DNA of 64,000 bases from Burkholderia cepacia ATCC 25416 (lineage in GTDB: Bacteria > Pseudomonadota > Gammaproteobacteria > Burkholderiales > Burkholderiaceae): positions 496,001 to 560,000 of the forward strand of contig NZ_CP012981.1 in assembly GCF_001411495.1 (NCBI RefSeq). The letters are read 5' to 3'. Shown here piece after piece: positions 34,420 through 46,110 of this stretch; position 1 is the first letter of the stretch; every line of letters begins with the position of its first letter. The notes beneath the pieces were generated by a model. It had not been told where the DNA came from. It did no database searches and worked only from the letters and a program-made list of their open reading frames with translations. A program made the translations under genes and the position numbers.

Positions 34420-35646
34420 TCAGACCCGTATTTCGCCGGTCGCGAGACCGTCGTCCCGCGGCATGCCGGCAGCCGGCGCGCTGCCGCCGTCCGCCAGCGC
34501 GATCCAGCCGGCCAGCGTGTCGCGCTGCGCGCGCCCGTCGCGGTAGCCGAGCTCGATCAGTTCGCGCGTGAACGCCTCCTCGAACAGCAGGTAGCTTGCA
34601 AACGACGCGCCGGCCGGCTGGCTGCCGCCGATCGCGCCGAGCAGCCCGCGCATCGTCGCCGGCATCTGCTTCAGGTGTTTCGCGGCGATCAGCTCGATAC
34701 GCTCGGACGGCGCGATCGCGAGCACGTCGACGTGCCGCCAGCCGCTGTCCACCTCGACCTGATGCGGCAGGTGCTCGATCATCCGGTTGATGTGCTCGAT
34801 GCGCTCGATGTCCGAGCCGATCGAGTCGAGGAACACGCTCGCGAGCACCTGCTGGCCGATCTGCGCGAGCGTCGGGTAGCCGCGTACCAGCCCCGTGCCG
34901 TTCGCGGCCGGAATCTCGGGCCGCGGGTCGGCCGCACCGACCACGACGATCCGGTGCGCGCCGAAGTGGATCGCCGGCGACAGCGGCGCGATCTGCCGGA
35001 TCGACCCGTCGCCGAAGTACTCGATCTGCCCGTCGAGCACGAGCGGCACGGCCGGGAACACGAACGGAATCGCCGACGACGCGAGCAGGTGCGACGCCGA
35101 CAGGTCGACGAGCCGCGCGGTGCGCTGCGCGCGCCGCCACGCCTGGATCGGCTCGGCCGCCTGGTAGAACGTGAGGTGCCGGCCGCTCGAATAGCTGAGC
35201 GCCGTGATCGACAGCGCGTGCAGCAGGCGCGCCTCGAGCATCTGCTCGATCCGGTGGAAGCTCAGCTCGCGCTGCAGCAGGTGCGCGAGCGGCGCGTTGT
35301 CGAGCAGCCCGCGCGGCGAGCGGCGGGCCGCCCAGCCGAACGTCATCGTCGCGAGCCAGCGCGCACCGGCGGCAGCGATGCCGAGCCAGTCGGTGCGATA
35401 CACGTAGTCGGCACGCAACGGCTCCCAGAATTCGAGCAGGCGCCGCACGCCATGGGAAAAGTCGTCCGCGTGGCTCGCGATCGACGTCGCGTTGATCGCG
35501 CCGGCCGACGAGCCGCACACGACCGCGAACGGCAGCGTATGCCGCTGCGGATCGGCCTCGCGCGCGATCTCGGCCAGCGCCTTGAGCACGCCGACCTGAT
35601 AGGCGGCACGTGCACCGCCTCCCATCAGAACGAGCGCGAGCCGCAT
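34420..35646 (-). CDS. Patatin-like phospholipase
   Basis: A 408-residue protein with the patatin domain: oxyanion loop LMGGGARAAYQVGVLKAL at the N-terminus, nucleophile serine in GSSAG near residue 47, and the dyad aspartate in GDGSIRQ near 207. These enzymes hydrolyse phospholipids or other acyl esters; there is no signal peptide so it probably acts inside the cell. The gene is 24 nt downstream of phaM in the same direction. PHA granule surfaces carry lipids, so a granule link is possible but not shown. Confidence 0.92.
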   Translation of the reverse strand: MRLALVLMGGGARAAYQVGVLKALAEIAREADPQRHTLPFAVVCGSSAGAINATSIASHADDFSHGVRRLLEFWEPLRADYVYRTDWLGIAAAGARWLATMTFGWAARRSPRGLLDNAPLAHLLQRELSFHRIEQMLEARLLHALSITALSYSSGRHLTFYQAAEPIQAWRRAQRTARLVDLSASHLLASSAIPFVFPAVPLVLDGQIEYFGDGSIRQIAPLSPAIHFGAHRIVVVGAADPRPEIPAANGTGLVRGYPTLAQIGQQVLASVFLDSIGSDIERIEHINRMIEHLPHQVEVDSGWRHVDVLAIAPSERIELIAAKHLKQMPATMRGLLGAIGGSQPAGASFASYLLFEEAFTRELIELGYRDGRAQRDTLAGWIALADGGSAPAAGMPRDDGLATGEIRV

Positions 35647-35670
35647 GATCGACCTGCTACCTGCGCCGCG

Positions 35671-36456
35671 TCACGTCGAACGCTTCGGCGGACGGGTTTC
35701 GGGCGACGATGCGGCCGCCGCGCGCGCCGCGGCCGAACCGGTCGCGTCGGCCGCGCCGGTCGCGCCGGTCGATTTGGCACGCTTCGCGGCAGGCTTGCGC
35801 GGCGCGGCGGCGGCGGCCGGTGCCGGCTTCGCGGCCTGCTCCGGCGCAGCGGCCGCGTCCGGCGGCGCATCGCCCGGCGCGGCGGGCTGCATGCCCGGCT
35901 GCGCCATCGCGAGGCTCGCGAGCTGGTTGAACTGCGACTGCAGCAGGTTCCACCAGCCGGCGGGATCGAAGGCCTGCGCGGCGTCGCCCGCGGCTGCATC
36001 CGCGGCGGAAGCATCGGCATCCTCCGCCGGCGGCGCATCGCCCGGCGCGGCCGACGCGGATTTCGCCGCATGCGCCGCCGCGACGGCCGCTTCCTCGGCC
36101 GCCGACATCGAGCTCTGCGCGAACGCGCCGAACGCACGCAGCGTCGCGAGCGTCGCGCGCTGCACCTCGAGCGCCTGGATCGCCGACTGCAGCATCCCGA
36201 GATTGAGCTTCAGCCACTGCTCGACCGCACGCAGGTCGGTGATGCGCTTGTCGAGTTCCTCGACGCTCGTGAGCGGCGCCATCATGTCGGACATGCTCGA
36301 CAGCGACGGCGGCAGCCCATGCGCGCCGCCCGGAAACGGCGTCATCGCGCCGAACGGCGACATCCGCATCATGTCCCACATCCGGTCCATCATGTCGGCG
36401 GGCTTGAAGCCGGCAAAGCCGGCGAAAGGATTGGAGCCGGGGGCATCGGTCGTCAT
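35671..36456 (-). CDS. phaM: PHA granule-associated regulatory protein, PhaM-like
   Basis: A 261-residue protein. The N-terminal half has Met/Phe-rich segments (MMDRMWDMMRMSPFGAM) and a helical region (VEELDKRITDLRAVEQWLKLNLGMLQSAIQALE, residues 67-100). The C-terminal half is Ala/Pro-rich and ends in basic repeats AAPRKPAAKRAK. This is the layout of PhaM of Cupriavidus, which activates PHA synthase and tethers PHA granules to the nucleoid through its basic tail. The call rests on this layout; I cannot confirm it by alignment. Confidence 0.78.
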   Translation of the reverse strand: MTTDAPGSNPFAGFAGFKPADMMDRMWDMMRMSPFGAMTPFPGGAHGLPPSLSSMSDMMAPLTSVEELDKRITDLRAVEQWLKLNLGMLQSAIQALEVQRATLATLRAFGAFAQSSMSAAEEAAVAAAHAAKSASAAPGDAPPAEDADASAADAAAGDAAQAFDPAGWWNLLQSQFNQLASLAMAQPGMQPAAPGDAPPDAAAAPEQAAKPAPAAAAAPRKPAAKRAKSTGATGAADATGSAAARAAAASSPETRPPKRST

Positions 36457-36544
36457 ACGGGCATCCTGGTTGACTGGGTGAGGACGAGGCGGCCGCCATG
36501 GGTCGCGCGAGCCGCGCCTGGATCGATCATAGCGCCGGCGCGTG

Positions 36545-37372
36545 TCAGAACGGGGCGTCGCCGGGGAACTCGGGTGGACGCCGCTCGCGCAACGACCGGA
36601 GGCCTTCCTGCACGTCGGGCCCGGCAAACCCCATGAATTCGAGCGCAAGCGACGTATCGAAGGTCGGCCCGGCCGAGCGCAGCCAGTTGTTCAATGCGTA
36701 CTTGGTCCAGCGGATCGCCGACTGCGAACCGTGCGCGAGCCGCTCGGCCACTTCGTACGCCTTCGGCAGCAGGTCGGCCGGCTCGACCGCGAGCGACACC
36801 AGCCCGATCCGCTCGGCCTCCTCGCCGCTCACCGGTTCGCACAGCAGCAGGTAGTACTTCGCCTTCGCCATCCCGCACAGCAGCGGCCACACGATCGCCG
36901 CGTGGTCGCCGGCCGCGACGCCGAGGCGCGTGTGGCCGTCGATGATGCGTGCGTCCTTCGCGGCGATCGAGATGTCGGCGAGCAGCCCGGCGACGAGCCC
37001 CGCGCCGACGGCCGGGCCATGCATCGCCGACACGATCGGCTTGCTGCAGTTGATCACGTTGTAGACGAGGTCGCGCGCCTCGCGCCACACGCGGGAGCGC
37101 ACGTCGAAGTCGTTCGCCATGTCCTCGACGAGCGCGAGATCGCCGCCCGCCGAGAAGCCCTTGCCTTCGCCGCGGATCACCGCGACGCGCGTGTCGGGAT
37201 CGCGGTCGACGTCGCGCCAGATGTCGGCGAGCTCGCGATGCATGCGCGCGTTCGCGGTCGCGAGGCCGCTGCGGTTCGCCCCCTCGCCGCTCATCACGAT
37301 GTCGAGCACGCCATGGTCGCGGCGCGTCACCTTCAGTGCTTCGTAACCGCCGTATGCGGCGAGATCGGCCAT
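36545..37372 (-). CDS. Crotonase-fold protein lacking both catalytic glutamates
   Basis: A 275-residue enoyl-CoA hydratase/isomerase-family protein. The oxyanion-hole parts [14 protein letters not shown] and [16 protein letters not shown] are recognisable. The two glutamates that activate water in true hydratases (in GGGCE and QPEI of the mammalian enzyme) align with Val127 and His147. It is therefore unlikely to be an ordinary enoyl-CoA hydratase; crotonases with such changes act as hydrolases, decarboxylases or other enzymes. I chose the start at 37372 (MADLAAYGG) because the longer frame is not conserved-looking. It stands alone between the FAH-family gene and phaM. Confidence 0.85.
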   Translation of the reverse strand: MADLAAYGGYEALKVTRRDHGVLDIVMSGEGANRSGLATANARMHRELADIWRDVDRDPDTRVAVIRGEGKGFSAGGDLALVEDMANDFDVRSRVWREARDLVYNVINCSKPIVSAMHGPAVGAGLVAGLLADISIAAKDARIIDGHTRLGVAAGDHAAIVWPLLCGMAKAKYYLLLCEPVSGEEAERIGLVSLAVEPADLLPKAYEVAERLAHGSQSAIRWTKYALNNWLRSAGPTFDTSLALEFMGFAGPDVQEGLRSLRERRPPEFPGDAPF

Positions 37373-37437
37373 GTGCCGCTCCTTCGAGTCGAGGCTCTTG
37401 AATCGAGTGTAGCCAAGCCCGCGCGGGCAAACATCAG

Positions 37438-37473
37438 GCGAAACCCGGCGCGCAGGCCGAAGCCGGGTTTCGC
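37438..37473. terminator. Perfect 12-bp stem hairpin between FAH-family and crotonase genes
   Basis: GCGAAACCCGGC pairs perfectly with GCCGGGTTTCGC around a 12-base loop, 17 nt after the stop of the FAH-family gene. There is no T-run, so it may be a weak or Rho-assisted terminator or an RNA-stabilising hairpin. Confidence 0.55.
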
Positions 37474-37489
37474 GCAAGCGCCGCGCCGC

Positions 37490-38482
37490 TTACGCCGCGC
37501 CGTCGGGCGGGGCGACCGACTGCTCGATCGCACCGAAGATCGACTTGCCGGCCGCGTCGAACATCTCGATGCGCACGGTATCGCCGTAGCGCATGAATTC
37601 GGTCTGCGGCGCGCCGTGCTCGATCGTCTCGAGGCAGCGCTTCTCGGCGATGCAGCAGTAGCCGCGCTTCGCGTCCTTGTTCGACACCGTGCCCGAGCCG
37701 ACGATCGACCCGGCACGCAGGTTGCGCGTCTTCGCCGCGTGCGCGACCAGCTGGCCGAAGTGAAACACCATGTCGGTGCCCGCATCGGGCTGGCCGACCT
37801 TCCTGCCGTTCCAGTGGACGATCATCGGCCGGTGCACGCGGCCTTCGCGCCATTCGTCACCGAGCTCGTCGGGCGTCACGGCGACCGGCGCAAATGCGGT
37901 GGCCGGCTTGCTCTGGAAGAAGCCGAAGCCCTTCGCGAGCTCGGCCGGAATCAGGTTGCGCAGCGACACGTCGTTCACCAGCGTGACGAGCCGGACGGCC
38001 TTCAGCGCTTCGTCGGGCGACGCGCTCATCCGCACGTCGCCGGTGATCACCGCGACTTCCGCCTCGAAATCGATGCCCCACTCCTCCGACGGGCACACGA
38101 CGTCGTCGCGCGCGCCGAGGAAATCGTCGCTGCCGCCCTGGTACATCAGCGGGTCGGTCCAGAATTCGGGCGGCATCTCGGCGCCGCGCGCGCGGCGCAC
38201 GAGCTCGACGTGGTTCACGTACGCGGAGCCGTCGGCCCACTGGAACGCGCGCGGCAGCGGCGCCATGCAGTTGGCCGGATCGAATGCGAACGCATTGCGC
38301 GCGCGGCCGTGGTTCAGCGCGTCGTACAGGTCGCGCAGCTGCGGCGCGTAGAACGCCCAGTCGTCGAGGACACGCTGCAACGTCGGCGCGATCGCGTCGG
38401 CGATCGCCGCGGTGTGCAGGTCGCGCGACACGACGATCAGCTGGCCGTCGCGCGTGCCGTCCTTCAGCGAAGCAAGTTTCAT
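37490..38482 (-). CDS. Fumarylacetoacetate hydrolase family protein
   Basis: The 330-residue protein has an N-terminal cap domain and a C-terminal FAH domain with the metal-binding acidic residues in WGIDFEAEVAVITGDV, together with FGFFQSKPATAFAPV and SGTVSNKD. FAH-fold enzymes cleave C-C bonds in diketo acids or hydrate 2-oxo acids in aromatic and amino-acid breakdown. An IclR regulator diverges from it, so it is probably part of an inducible catabolic function. A minus-strand TAAAAT at 38523-38528 may be its -10 box. Confidence 0.9.
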   Translation of the reverse strand: MKLASLKDGTRDGQLIVVSRDLHTAAIADAIAPTLQRVLDDWAFYAPQLRDLYDALNHGRARNAFAFDPANCMAPLPRAFQWADGSAYVNHVELVRRARGAEMPPEFWTDPLMYQGGSDDFLGARDDVVCPSEEWGIDFEAEVAVITGDVRMSASPDEALKAVRLVTLVNDVSLRNLIPAELAKGFGFFQSKPATAFAPVAVTPDELGDEWREGRVHRPMIVHWNGRKVGQPDAGTDMVFHFGQLVAHAAKTRNLRAGSIVGSGTVSNKDAKRGYCCIAEKRCLETIEHGAPQTEFMRYGDTVRIEMFDAAGKSIFGAIEQSVAPPDGAA

Positions 38483-38639
38483 AAGGGGGACTCTGCCGTT
38501 GTAGTGACGATGGAGGGAATCTATTTTACGATGGTGAATCCCGGCGGCGCGCCACGATCGTGCACGCCGTTTTCGCCCCGATTTTTCGCCCCCGATTTTT
38601 CACCCCCATACCTGCCGCATTTTCGCGCACCCGCCGCCC

Positions 38640-39515
38640 ATGCCCGCCAGCCCGCTTCCCGATGACGATCTCGCCGACTCCGACACCGACGACGCCGCTT
38701 CCGGCGAGCACGGCGAAAACAGCGAGAAAGTCCGTTCCGGCATCCAGTCGATCGAGGTCGGCTTCCGCCTGCTCGACGTGCTGACGAGCGAGCCGCGCGC
38801 GATGATGCTGCGCGATCTCGCGCAGCGCGCGGGCATGAGTCCTGCGAAGGCGCACCGCTACCTGGTCAGCTTCTCGCGTCTCGGCGTGGTGTCGCAGGAT
38901 CCCGTCTCGGGCCGCTACGAGCTCGGCGGCTTCGCGCTGCAGATGGGGCTCGCGCGGCTCGCGCGCGTCGACGGCGTGAAGCTCGCGCGGATCGCGCTGA
39001 CCGAATTCCGCGACCGCCTCGACCAGACGGTCGGCATCGCGGTGTGGGGCAACCAGGGGCCGACGATCGTGCACTGGATGGAATCGAGCCACCCGGCGAA
39101 GGCGTCGCTGAAGCTCGGCGACGTGATGCCGCTGCTCGGCTCCGCAACGGGCCTGCTGTTCGCCGCGTACCTGCCGCGCAGCAAGACCGCCGCGATGCTC
39201 GAGCGCGAACTCGCCGATACGCGCCGCTCGCCGCACCACGGCGGCCCGCGCACGCTCGACGAGGTCGAGGCGGTGCTCGCCGACGTGCGCAAGCACGAGG
39301 CCGCGCGCGTCGAGGGGATGCTGCTGCCGACGATCCACGCGTTCTGCATGCCCGTGTTCGATGCGGTCGGCGAACTCGCGCTCGCCATCGTCGCGCTCGG
39401 CCAGGAAGGCTCGTTCGACATTGCATGGGGCGGCGAGATCGACACGGCGTTGCGCGCATGCGCGCAGAAACTGTCTTACGAACTCGGCTATAGTCCCGAC
39501 GCGCGCGACGCCTGA
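38640..39515 (+). CDS. IclR-family transcriptional regulator
   Basis: The 291-residue protein has a 30-residue acidic N-terminal extension, a winged helix (IQSIEVGFRLLDVLTSE, LRDLAQRAGMSPAKAHRYLVSF) and the IclR effector domain (GNQGPTIVHWME, ATGLLFAAYLP, HAFCMPVFDAVGELALAIVALG). It diverges from the FAH-family gene with a 157-bp control region, and probably regulates it. Confidence 0.92.
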   Translation: MPASPLPDDDLADSDTDDAASGEHGENSEKVRSGIQSIEVGFRLLDVLTSEPRAMMLRDLAQRAGMSPAKAHRYLVSFSRLGVVSQDPVSGRYELGGFALQMGLARLARVDGVKLARIALTEFRDRLDQTVGIAVWGNQGPTIVHWMESSHPAKASLKLGDVMPLLGSATGLLFAAYLPRSKTAAMLERELADTRRSPHHGGPRTLDEVEAVLADVRKHEAARVEGMLLPTIHAFCMPVFDAVGELALAIVALGQEGSFDIAWGGEIDTALRACAQKLSYELGYSPDARDA

Positions 39516-39628
39516 CGCATTCCGCCCCCGTCACGGCACGCGCGCGAACGCGCGGCGCATTCGACAGTCCGATTCCTGTGGCGCGCGCCGCGCGCCCGAC
39601 ATCACGCGAGCGCCCCGATCCTGTTCCG

Positions 39629-40930
39629 ATGCCCATGCAGCCTGCCGACATCCGCCCGAGTCACGCCTTGCCCCGCCGCTGGCTGCGCGTGGGCATTGCG
39701 CTCGTCGTCGTGCTGGTGCTGCACGCGCTCGCCGCGTTCTGGCTGATGCGCAACCGCGACGCGTTCACGCCGCCCGCGCCCGCCGAAGTCCCCGTGCAGA
39801 TCGAGCTGCTGAAACCGCAGCCGATCGAGCGCCAGCCCGCGCCACCTGCGCCGAAGCCGGTCGAGCATCCGGCCGCGCCCGCCCCGGCGGCCCCCAGGGC
39901 CGCCGCGCCGAAACCCGCGCCGGCGCCGGTCCTCACGTCGACGCAAACGGCCGAACACGGCGAGCCGCCGGCCGCCGCGTCCGCGGCGAGTGGCGTACCG
40001 GGCGCCTCGGGCGCGCTCGCCGCGTCGGCCGCGGGTGCCGCCAGCGCCGCCGGCGCCACGACACCGGGCCCCGCGACGAGCGGCGTGAAGTTCATCGCGC
40101 CGCCCTCCGGCGACCTGCAGTACGACACGTTCTACAACGGCATGCAGAACATGATCGGCACGATCCACTGGCGTACCGACGGGCGCACCTACGACCTGTC
40201 GGTGTCGATGCCCGTGCCGTTCGTCGGCCCGTTCGCCTATCGCAGCGAAGGCCGCATCGACGCGTTCGGCGTCGCGCCCGACCGTTACGTCGAGAAGCGC
40301 GGCAAGCGTCCGGAAGACATCGCGATCTTCAATCGCGAGATCCGGCAGGTCGTGTTCACACGCACGCCGAACAACGCACCGTTGCCCGACGGCATACAGG
40401 ACCGCTTCAGCATGCTGATGCAGCTGTCGGGGCTCGTGCGCGGCAATCCGTCTGCGTACAAGCCGGGCGTCACGCAGCAGTTCTTCGTGATCGACAACAA
40501 CAGCGGCGAGACCTGGCCGATCACCGTGATCGGCGACGAGCAGGTGCAGACGCAGGCCGGCATCATCGGCGCGCGGCACTTCATGCGCCTGCCGCGGCGC
40601 GACGGCGACACGCGCCGCATCGACATGTGGCTCGCACCGTCGCTCGGCTGGCTGCCCGCGCGGCTCGTGCAGACCGAACCGAACGGCGCGCAGATCGAAC
40701 TGTTGTGGCACGGCCCGCTCGCGGCGCCGGGCGCGCCGTCCGACGAGACACCGGCAGGCGGCGCCATGCATGCGCCCGCCGCTGCACCGGCGCCCGAACC
40801 GTCGGCCGCACCGGCCGCCGAACCGGCACAACCCGCGCCGCCCGCCGCCGTGCAACCGCCGGCACCACCGGCTGCACAACCGGCTGCACCGCCCGCATCT
40901 TCGCCTGTCACATCGCCTGTCACACAGTGA
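39629..40930 (+). CDS. DUF3108 protein with TonB-like N-terminus
   Basis: The 433-residue protein begins with a cytoplasmic basic stretch, one membrane helix (VGIALVVVLVLHALAAFWLM) and a Pro/Ala-rich spacer (PAPPAPKPVEHPAAPAP and onward), like TonB. The globular part from about residue 160 (DLQYDTFYNGMQNMIGTIHW, AFGVAPDRYVEKRGKRPEDI) matches DUF3108, and the tail is again Pro/Ala/Gln-rich. The function is unknown; the layout suggests a periplasm-spanning inner-membrane protein. ATG at 39629 or 39635 is possible. It is close behind the IclR gene. Confidence 0.85.
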   Translation: MPMQPADIRPSHALPRRWLRVGIALVVVLVLHALAAFWLMRNRDAFTPPAPAEVPVQIELLKPQPIERQPAPPAPKPVEHPAAPAPAAPRAAAPKPAPAPVLTSTQTAEHGEPPAAASAASGVPGASGALAASAAGAASAAGATTPGPATSGVKFIAPPSGDLQYDTFYNGMQNMIGTIHWRTDGRTYDLSVSMPVPFVGPFAYRSEGRIDAFGVAPDRYVEKRGKRPEDIAIFNREIRQVVFTRTPNNAPLPDGIQDRFSMLMQLSGLVRGNPSAYKPGVTQQFFVIDNNSGETWPITVIGDEQVQTQAGIIGARHFMRLPRRDGDTRRIDMWLAPSLGWLPARLVQTEPNGAQIELLWHGPLAAPGAPSDETPAGGAMHAPAAAPAPEPSAAPAAEPAQPAPPAAVQPPAPPAAQPAAPPASSPVTSPVTQ

Positions 40931-40932
40931 AC

Positions 40933-40952
40933 TCGCGCGCGAATGCGCGTGA
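40933..40952 (+). other. Hairpin upstream of boxA-like motif
   Basis: TCGCGCGC pairs with GCGCGTGA around a GAAT loop, giving an 8-bp stem with one G-T pair. It lies directly after the DUF3108 stop codon and 46 nt before the boxA-like motif. It could be the end of the DUF3108 transcript or a boxB-like element. Confidence 0.45.
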
Positions 40953-40998
40953 TTCGGCAATTTCGACCGATTACAGATTTCCGTGAAATCGCCGATGA

Positions 40999-41011
40999 CA
41001 CTCTTTAACAA
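40999..41011 (+). promoter_or_regulatory. boxA-like antitermination motif
   Basis: CACTCTTTAACAA contains an 11-base exact match to the E. coli rRNA boxA (TGCTCTTTAACAA). BoxA RNA is bound by NusB-S10. It sits 174 nt before the DUF3567 start, at the head of a structured leader, with no rRNA gene nearby. Confidence 0.45.
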
Positions 41012-41054
41012 CTATTTCAGTCCACCGGTCGACAATGGGAAACGTTTCATAGAC

Positions 41055-41145
41055 ATCGGCTTCTAACCGATACACCCCACGCAAACGGGAACGGGGTGTG
41101 CAGCGCAAGCCCCTTGAAACCGGCAAGGCTCGCCCCACCTAGGGG
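41055..41145 (+). ncRNA. Structured 5' leader of the DUF3567 gene (candidate cis-regulatory RNA)
   Basis: Successive hairpins are visible: ATCGG/CCGAT (41055-41071), ACACCCC/GGGGTGT with a 14-base loop (41072-41099), an imperfect AGCC-CTTG/CAAGGCT stem (41109-41130) and CCCC/GGGG (41133-41145). They lie between the boxA-like motif and the ribosome site. A GCCACTG at 41161 recalls the cobalamin riboswitch but the other conserved parts of that riboswitch are missing. Confidence 0.4.
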
Positions 41146-41184
41146 ACAACAAGGCCAGATGCCACTGCGAAGAGGAGTGCCGCC

Positions 41185-41442
41185 ATGCAAATGATCTACA
41201 ACAGCCCCAACTACTGCGTCGTCGAATTCGCGCCGCAGGCCGGCCACCACCTGATGAATGCCGGCGGATACGAAATCGTCGACAAGAACGCACAGCGCGA
41301 GATCTTCATCGACGGCGAACTTGCCGAACGATTCCGCGCACACGTGAAGCAGCTGATCGAAGATGAACCGTCGCTCGATGAAGTCGACGAATTCCTCGGA
41401 CAATTCGACAGCCTGATGATGATGCCCGTCGTACTGCACTGA
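41185..41442 (+). CDS. DUF3567 small protein
   Basis: This 85-residue acidic, soluble protein matches the DUF3567 pattern: [15 protein letters not shown] at the N-terminus, then [18 protein letters not shown], and a C-terminal helix with [19 protein letters not shown]. The family is confined to beta-proteobacteria and has no known function. GAGGAG lies 8 nt before the ATG. A long structured leader with a boxA-like motif precedes it, and a strong terminator follows, so it forms its own transcription unit between DUF3108 and metH. Confidence 0.9.
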   Translation: MQMIYNSPNYCVVEFAPQAGHHLMNAGGYEIVDKNAQREIFIDGELAERFRAHVKQLIEDEPSLDEVDEFLGQFDSLMMMPVVLH

Positions 41443-41519
41443 CGACCCGCGGCCCGGCGCCTCGCGCGGCCGGGCCATTCGCCGCGCATCGACGCGGCGC
41501 CGCGAGCACTCCGATCATG

Positions 41520-41549
41520 CCCCTGCCCGGTTCGCCGGGCGGGGGTTTT
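41520..41549 (+). terminator. Intrinsic terminator of the DUF3567 gene
   Basis: CCCCTGCCCGG pairs with CCGGGCGGGGG around a TTCG tetraloop and is followed by TTTT. A second hairpin, GGCCCGGC/GCCGGGCC at 41451-41476, lies just after the stop codon. Confidence 0.88.
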
Positions 41550-41605
41550 CATTTGGCGGCCCGGCCGGCGCCGCGCAAGGCCGGGCGGTGCCCATGCGCA
41601 CCGGC

Positions 41606-41611
41606 TACAAT
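41606..41611 (+). promoter_or_regulatory. -10 box of metH
   Basis: TACAAT lies 34 nt before the ATG of the first metH ORF and after the DUF3567 terminator. It rules out the in-frame upstream ATG at 41588 as the start. No clear -35 box. Confidence 0.5.
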
Positions 41612-41644
41612 GACGGTTTTCCCATCTTCGCCGGTCTTTCGCCC

Positions 41645-42712
41645 ATGTCTGCGACTCCTCTCGCCGCTTCCGTCCCGCTCGACGCGCACTACACGCGCGG
41701 CGCCGCTCTGCCTGCGCTGCTGAAATCGCGCATCCTGATCCTCGACGGCGCGATGGGCACGATGATCCAGCGCTACAAACTCGACGAAGCCGCGTATCGC
41801 GGCGAGCGCTTCAAGGATTTCCCGCGCGACATCAAGGGCAACAACGAGCTGCTGTCGATCACGCAGCCGCAGATCATCCGCGAGATCCACGACCAGTACT
41901 TCGCGGCCGGCGCCGACATCGTCGAGACCAACACGTTCGGCGCGACGACCGTCGCGCAGGCCGACTACGAGATGGAAGATCTCGTCGTCGAGATGAACAT
42001 CGAATCGGCGAAGCTCGCGCGCGAGGCGGCCGCGAAATATGCGACGCCGGACAAGCCGCGCTTCGTCGCGGGCGCGATCGGGCCGACGCCGAAAACGGCC
42101 AGCATCTCGCCGGACGTCAACGACCCGGGCGCCCGCAACGTCACGTTCGACGAGCTGCGCGCGTCGTACTACCAGCAGGCGAAAGCACTGCTCGACGGCG
42201 GCGTCGACCTGTTCCTCGTCGAGACGATCTTCGACACGCTGAACGCGAAGGCCGCACTGTTCGCGCTCGACGAACTGTTCGAGGACACCGGCGAGCGCCT
42301 GCCGATCATGATCTCGGGCACCGTCACCGATGCGTCGGGCCGGATCCTGTCGGGCCAGACCGTCGAGGCGTTCTGGAACTCGCTGCGTCACGCGAAGCCG
42401 CTGACGTTCGGCCTGAACTGCGCGCTCGGCGCGGCGCTGATGCGCCCGTACATCGCCGAGCTCGCGAAGCTGTGCGACACCTACGTGTCGTGCTACCCGA
42501 ACGCGGGCCTGCCGAACCCGATGGCCGAGACCGGCTTCGACGAGACGCCGGACGTCACGTCGGGGCTCCTGAAGGAATTCGCGCAAGCCGGGCTCGTGAA
42601 CCTCGCGGGCGGCTGCTGCGGCACGACGCCCGAACACATCGCCGAGATCGCGAAGGCGCTCGCCGACGTGAAGCCGCGCCGCTGGCCGAACCAGTACAGC
42701 GACAACGCCTGA
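41645..42712 (+). CDS. metH: Methionine synthase, homocysteine-binding module (split MetH, N-terminal part)
   Basis: The 355-residue protein is the homocysteine S-methyltransferase barrel. It has [13 protein letters not shown] and [11 protein letters not shown] near the start and the zinc-binding cysteines in GLNCALGA and [11 protein letters not shown]. In E. coli this is the first third of the single 1227-residue MetH. Here it ends in TGA (42710) and the remainder begins 42 nt later in the same frame. The start at 41645 follows from the -10 box at 41606. The two parts together give 1260 residues. Confidence 0.95.
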   Translation: MSATPLAASVPLDAHYTRGAALPALLKSRILILDGAMGTMIQRYKLDEAAYRGERFKDFPRDIKGNNELLSITQPQIIREIHDQYFAAGADIVETNTFGATTVAQADYEMEDLVVEMNIESAKLAREAAAKYATPDKPRFVAGAIGPTPKTASISPDVNDPGARNVTFDELRASYYQQAKALLDGGVDLFLVETIFDTLNAKAALFALDELFEDTGERLPIMISGTVTDASGRILSGQTVEAFWNSLRHAKPLTFGLNCALGAALMRPYIAELAKLCDTYVSCYPNAGLPNPMAETGFDETPDVTSGLLKEFAQAGLVNLAGGCCGTTPEHIAEIAKALADVKPRRWPNQYSDNA

Positions 42713-42754
42713 CCCGACCGCCCCACGCCCTTCATCACCAGAATTCGCACCGCC

Positions 42755-45472
<2,718 letters not shown>

Positions 45473-45519
45473 CCGGCCCTTCGGCGGACGCAGCGCCGCC
45501 CGCTATCGTCAGACAAAAG

Positions 45520-45548
45520 AAAAAGCCCGCTCGGAAGCGGGCTTTTTT
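45520..45548. terminator. Bidirectional intrinsic terminator
   Basis: AAGCCCGC/GCGGGCTT stem flanked by A-run and T-run. It ends metH on the plus strand (stop 45472) and the DUF1840 gene on the minus strand (stop 45587). Confidence 0.92.
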
Positions 45549-45586
45549 CTGCCTTTCGATCCTTTCGGACCGCCGGGCAAGGACGC

Positions 45587-45910
45587 TCAGAAGCCCCAGT
45601 GCACGTCGGCTTCGCCGGCTTTCGCTTCGCGCAGCATCGTGAGGAACGGCGCGACGCGCTGGGCCAGGCTCGGCGGCACTTCGTGGTGCGCGTGGTCGGC
45701 TTCGTCCTCGTGGAAATGGCCGGCATGCTCGGCGCGCTCCTGCTTCGCCTGCGCAACGGCGCCTTCCAGCTTGGCGATCGCGTGGTCCAGTTCGTCGTGC
45801 GTAATCACGCCGCGCTCGCCCAGCTGCTTGCCGACGAGACCCAGCACATACACGGCGAAATCCTTCAGCACGTCGAGATCCTGTGCCGCCTTGCTCTTGA
45901 ACGTAATCAT
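45587..45910 (-). CDS. DUF1840 domain protein
   Basis: This 107-residue protein starts MITFKSKAAQDLDVLKDFAV, the DUF1840 N-terminus, with an N-terminal domain and a C-terminal helix (LAQRVAPFLTMLREAK). Between them lies a His/Glu/Asp-rich stretch, with HAGHFHEDEADHAHH around residues 65-79, which could bind divalent metal. The family has no known function. The start at 45910 has AAGGGA upstream; a longer frame to 46093 has no ribosome site. Confidence 0.88.
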   Translation of the reverse strand: MITFKSKAAQDLDVLKDFAVYVLGLVGKQLGERGVITHDELDHAIAKLEGAVAQAKQERAEHAGHFHEDEADHAHHEVPPSLAQRVAPFLTMLREAKAGEADVHWGF

Positions 45911-46110
45911 GACAATTCCCTTTTCATCTTGTTGTGCCTGCGCGGCGAGGTTGGGGAACGCCGGCAGACCGGCGTCCGGCCTCGCGGACGCGGGCCGCCT
46001 GAGCGGCATATTAGCACCTGTTAAAATTCTGCGATCCCTGAAACGCGCGCTTAAAAAGCGCGCCGGCGGGCCGGCGTTTCCGGCCGCCACCAACGAAGCC
46101 TTCTACCAGC

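Noticed and set aside
41075..41185. Cobalamin riboswitch before the DUF3567/metH genes (GCCACTG, GGGAAC, GGTG strings)
   Set aside because: The order and the conserved CGCGACTGT and CAGGAGACCTGCC parts are missing, and a strong terminator separates this leader from metH. A covariance-model search would settle it.
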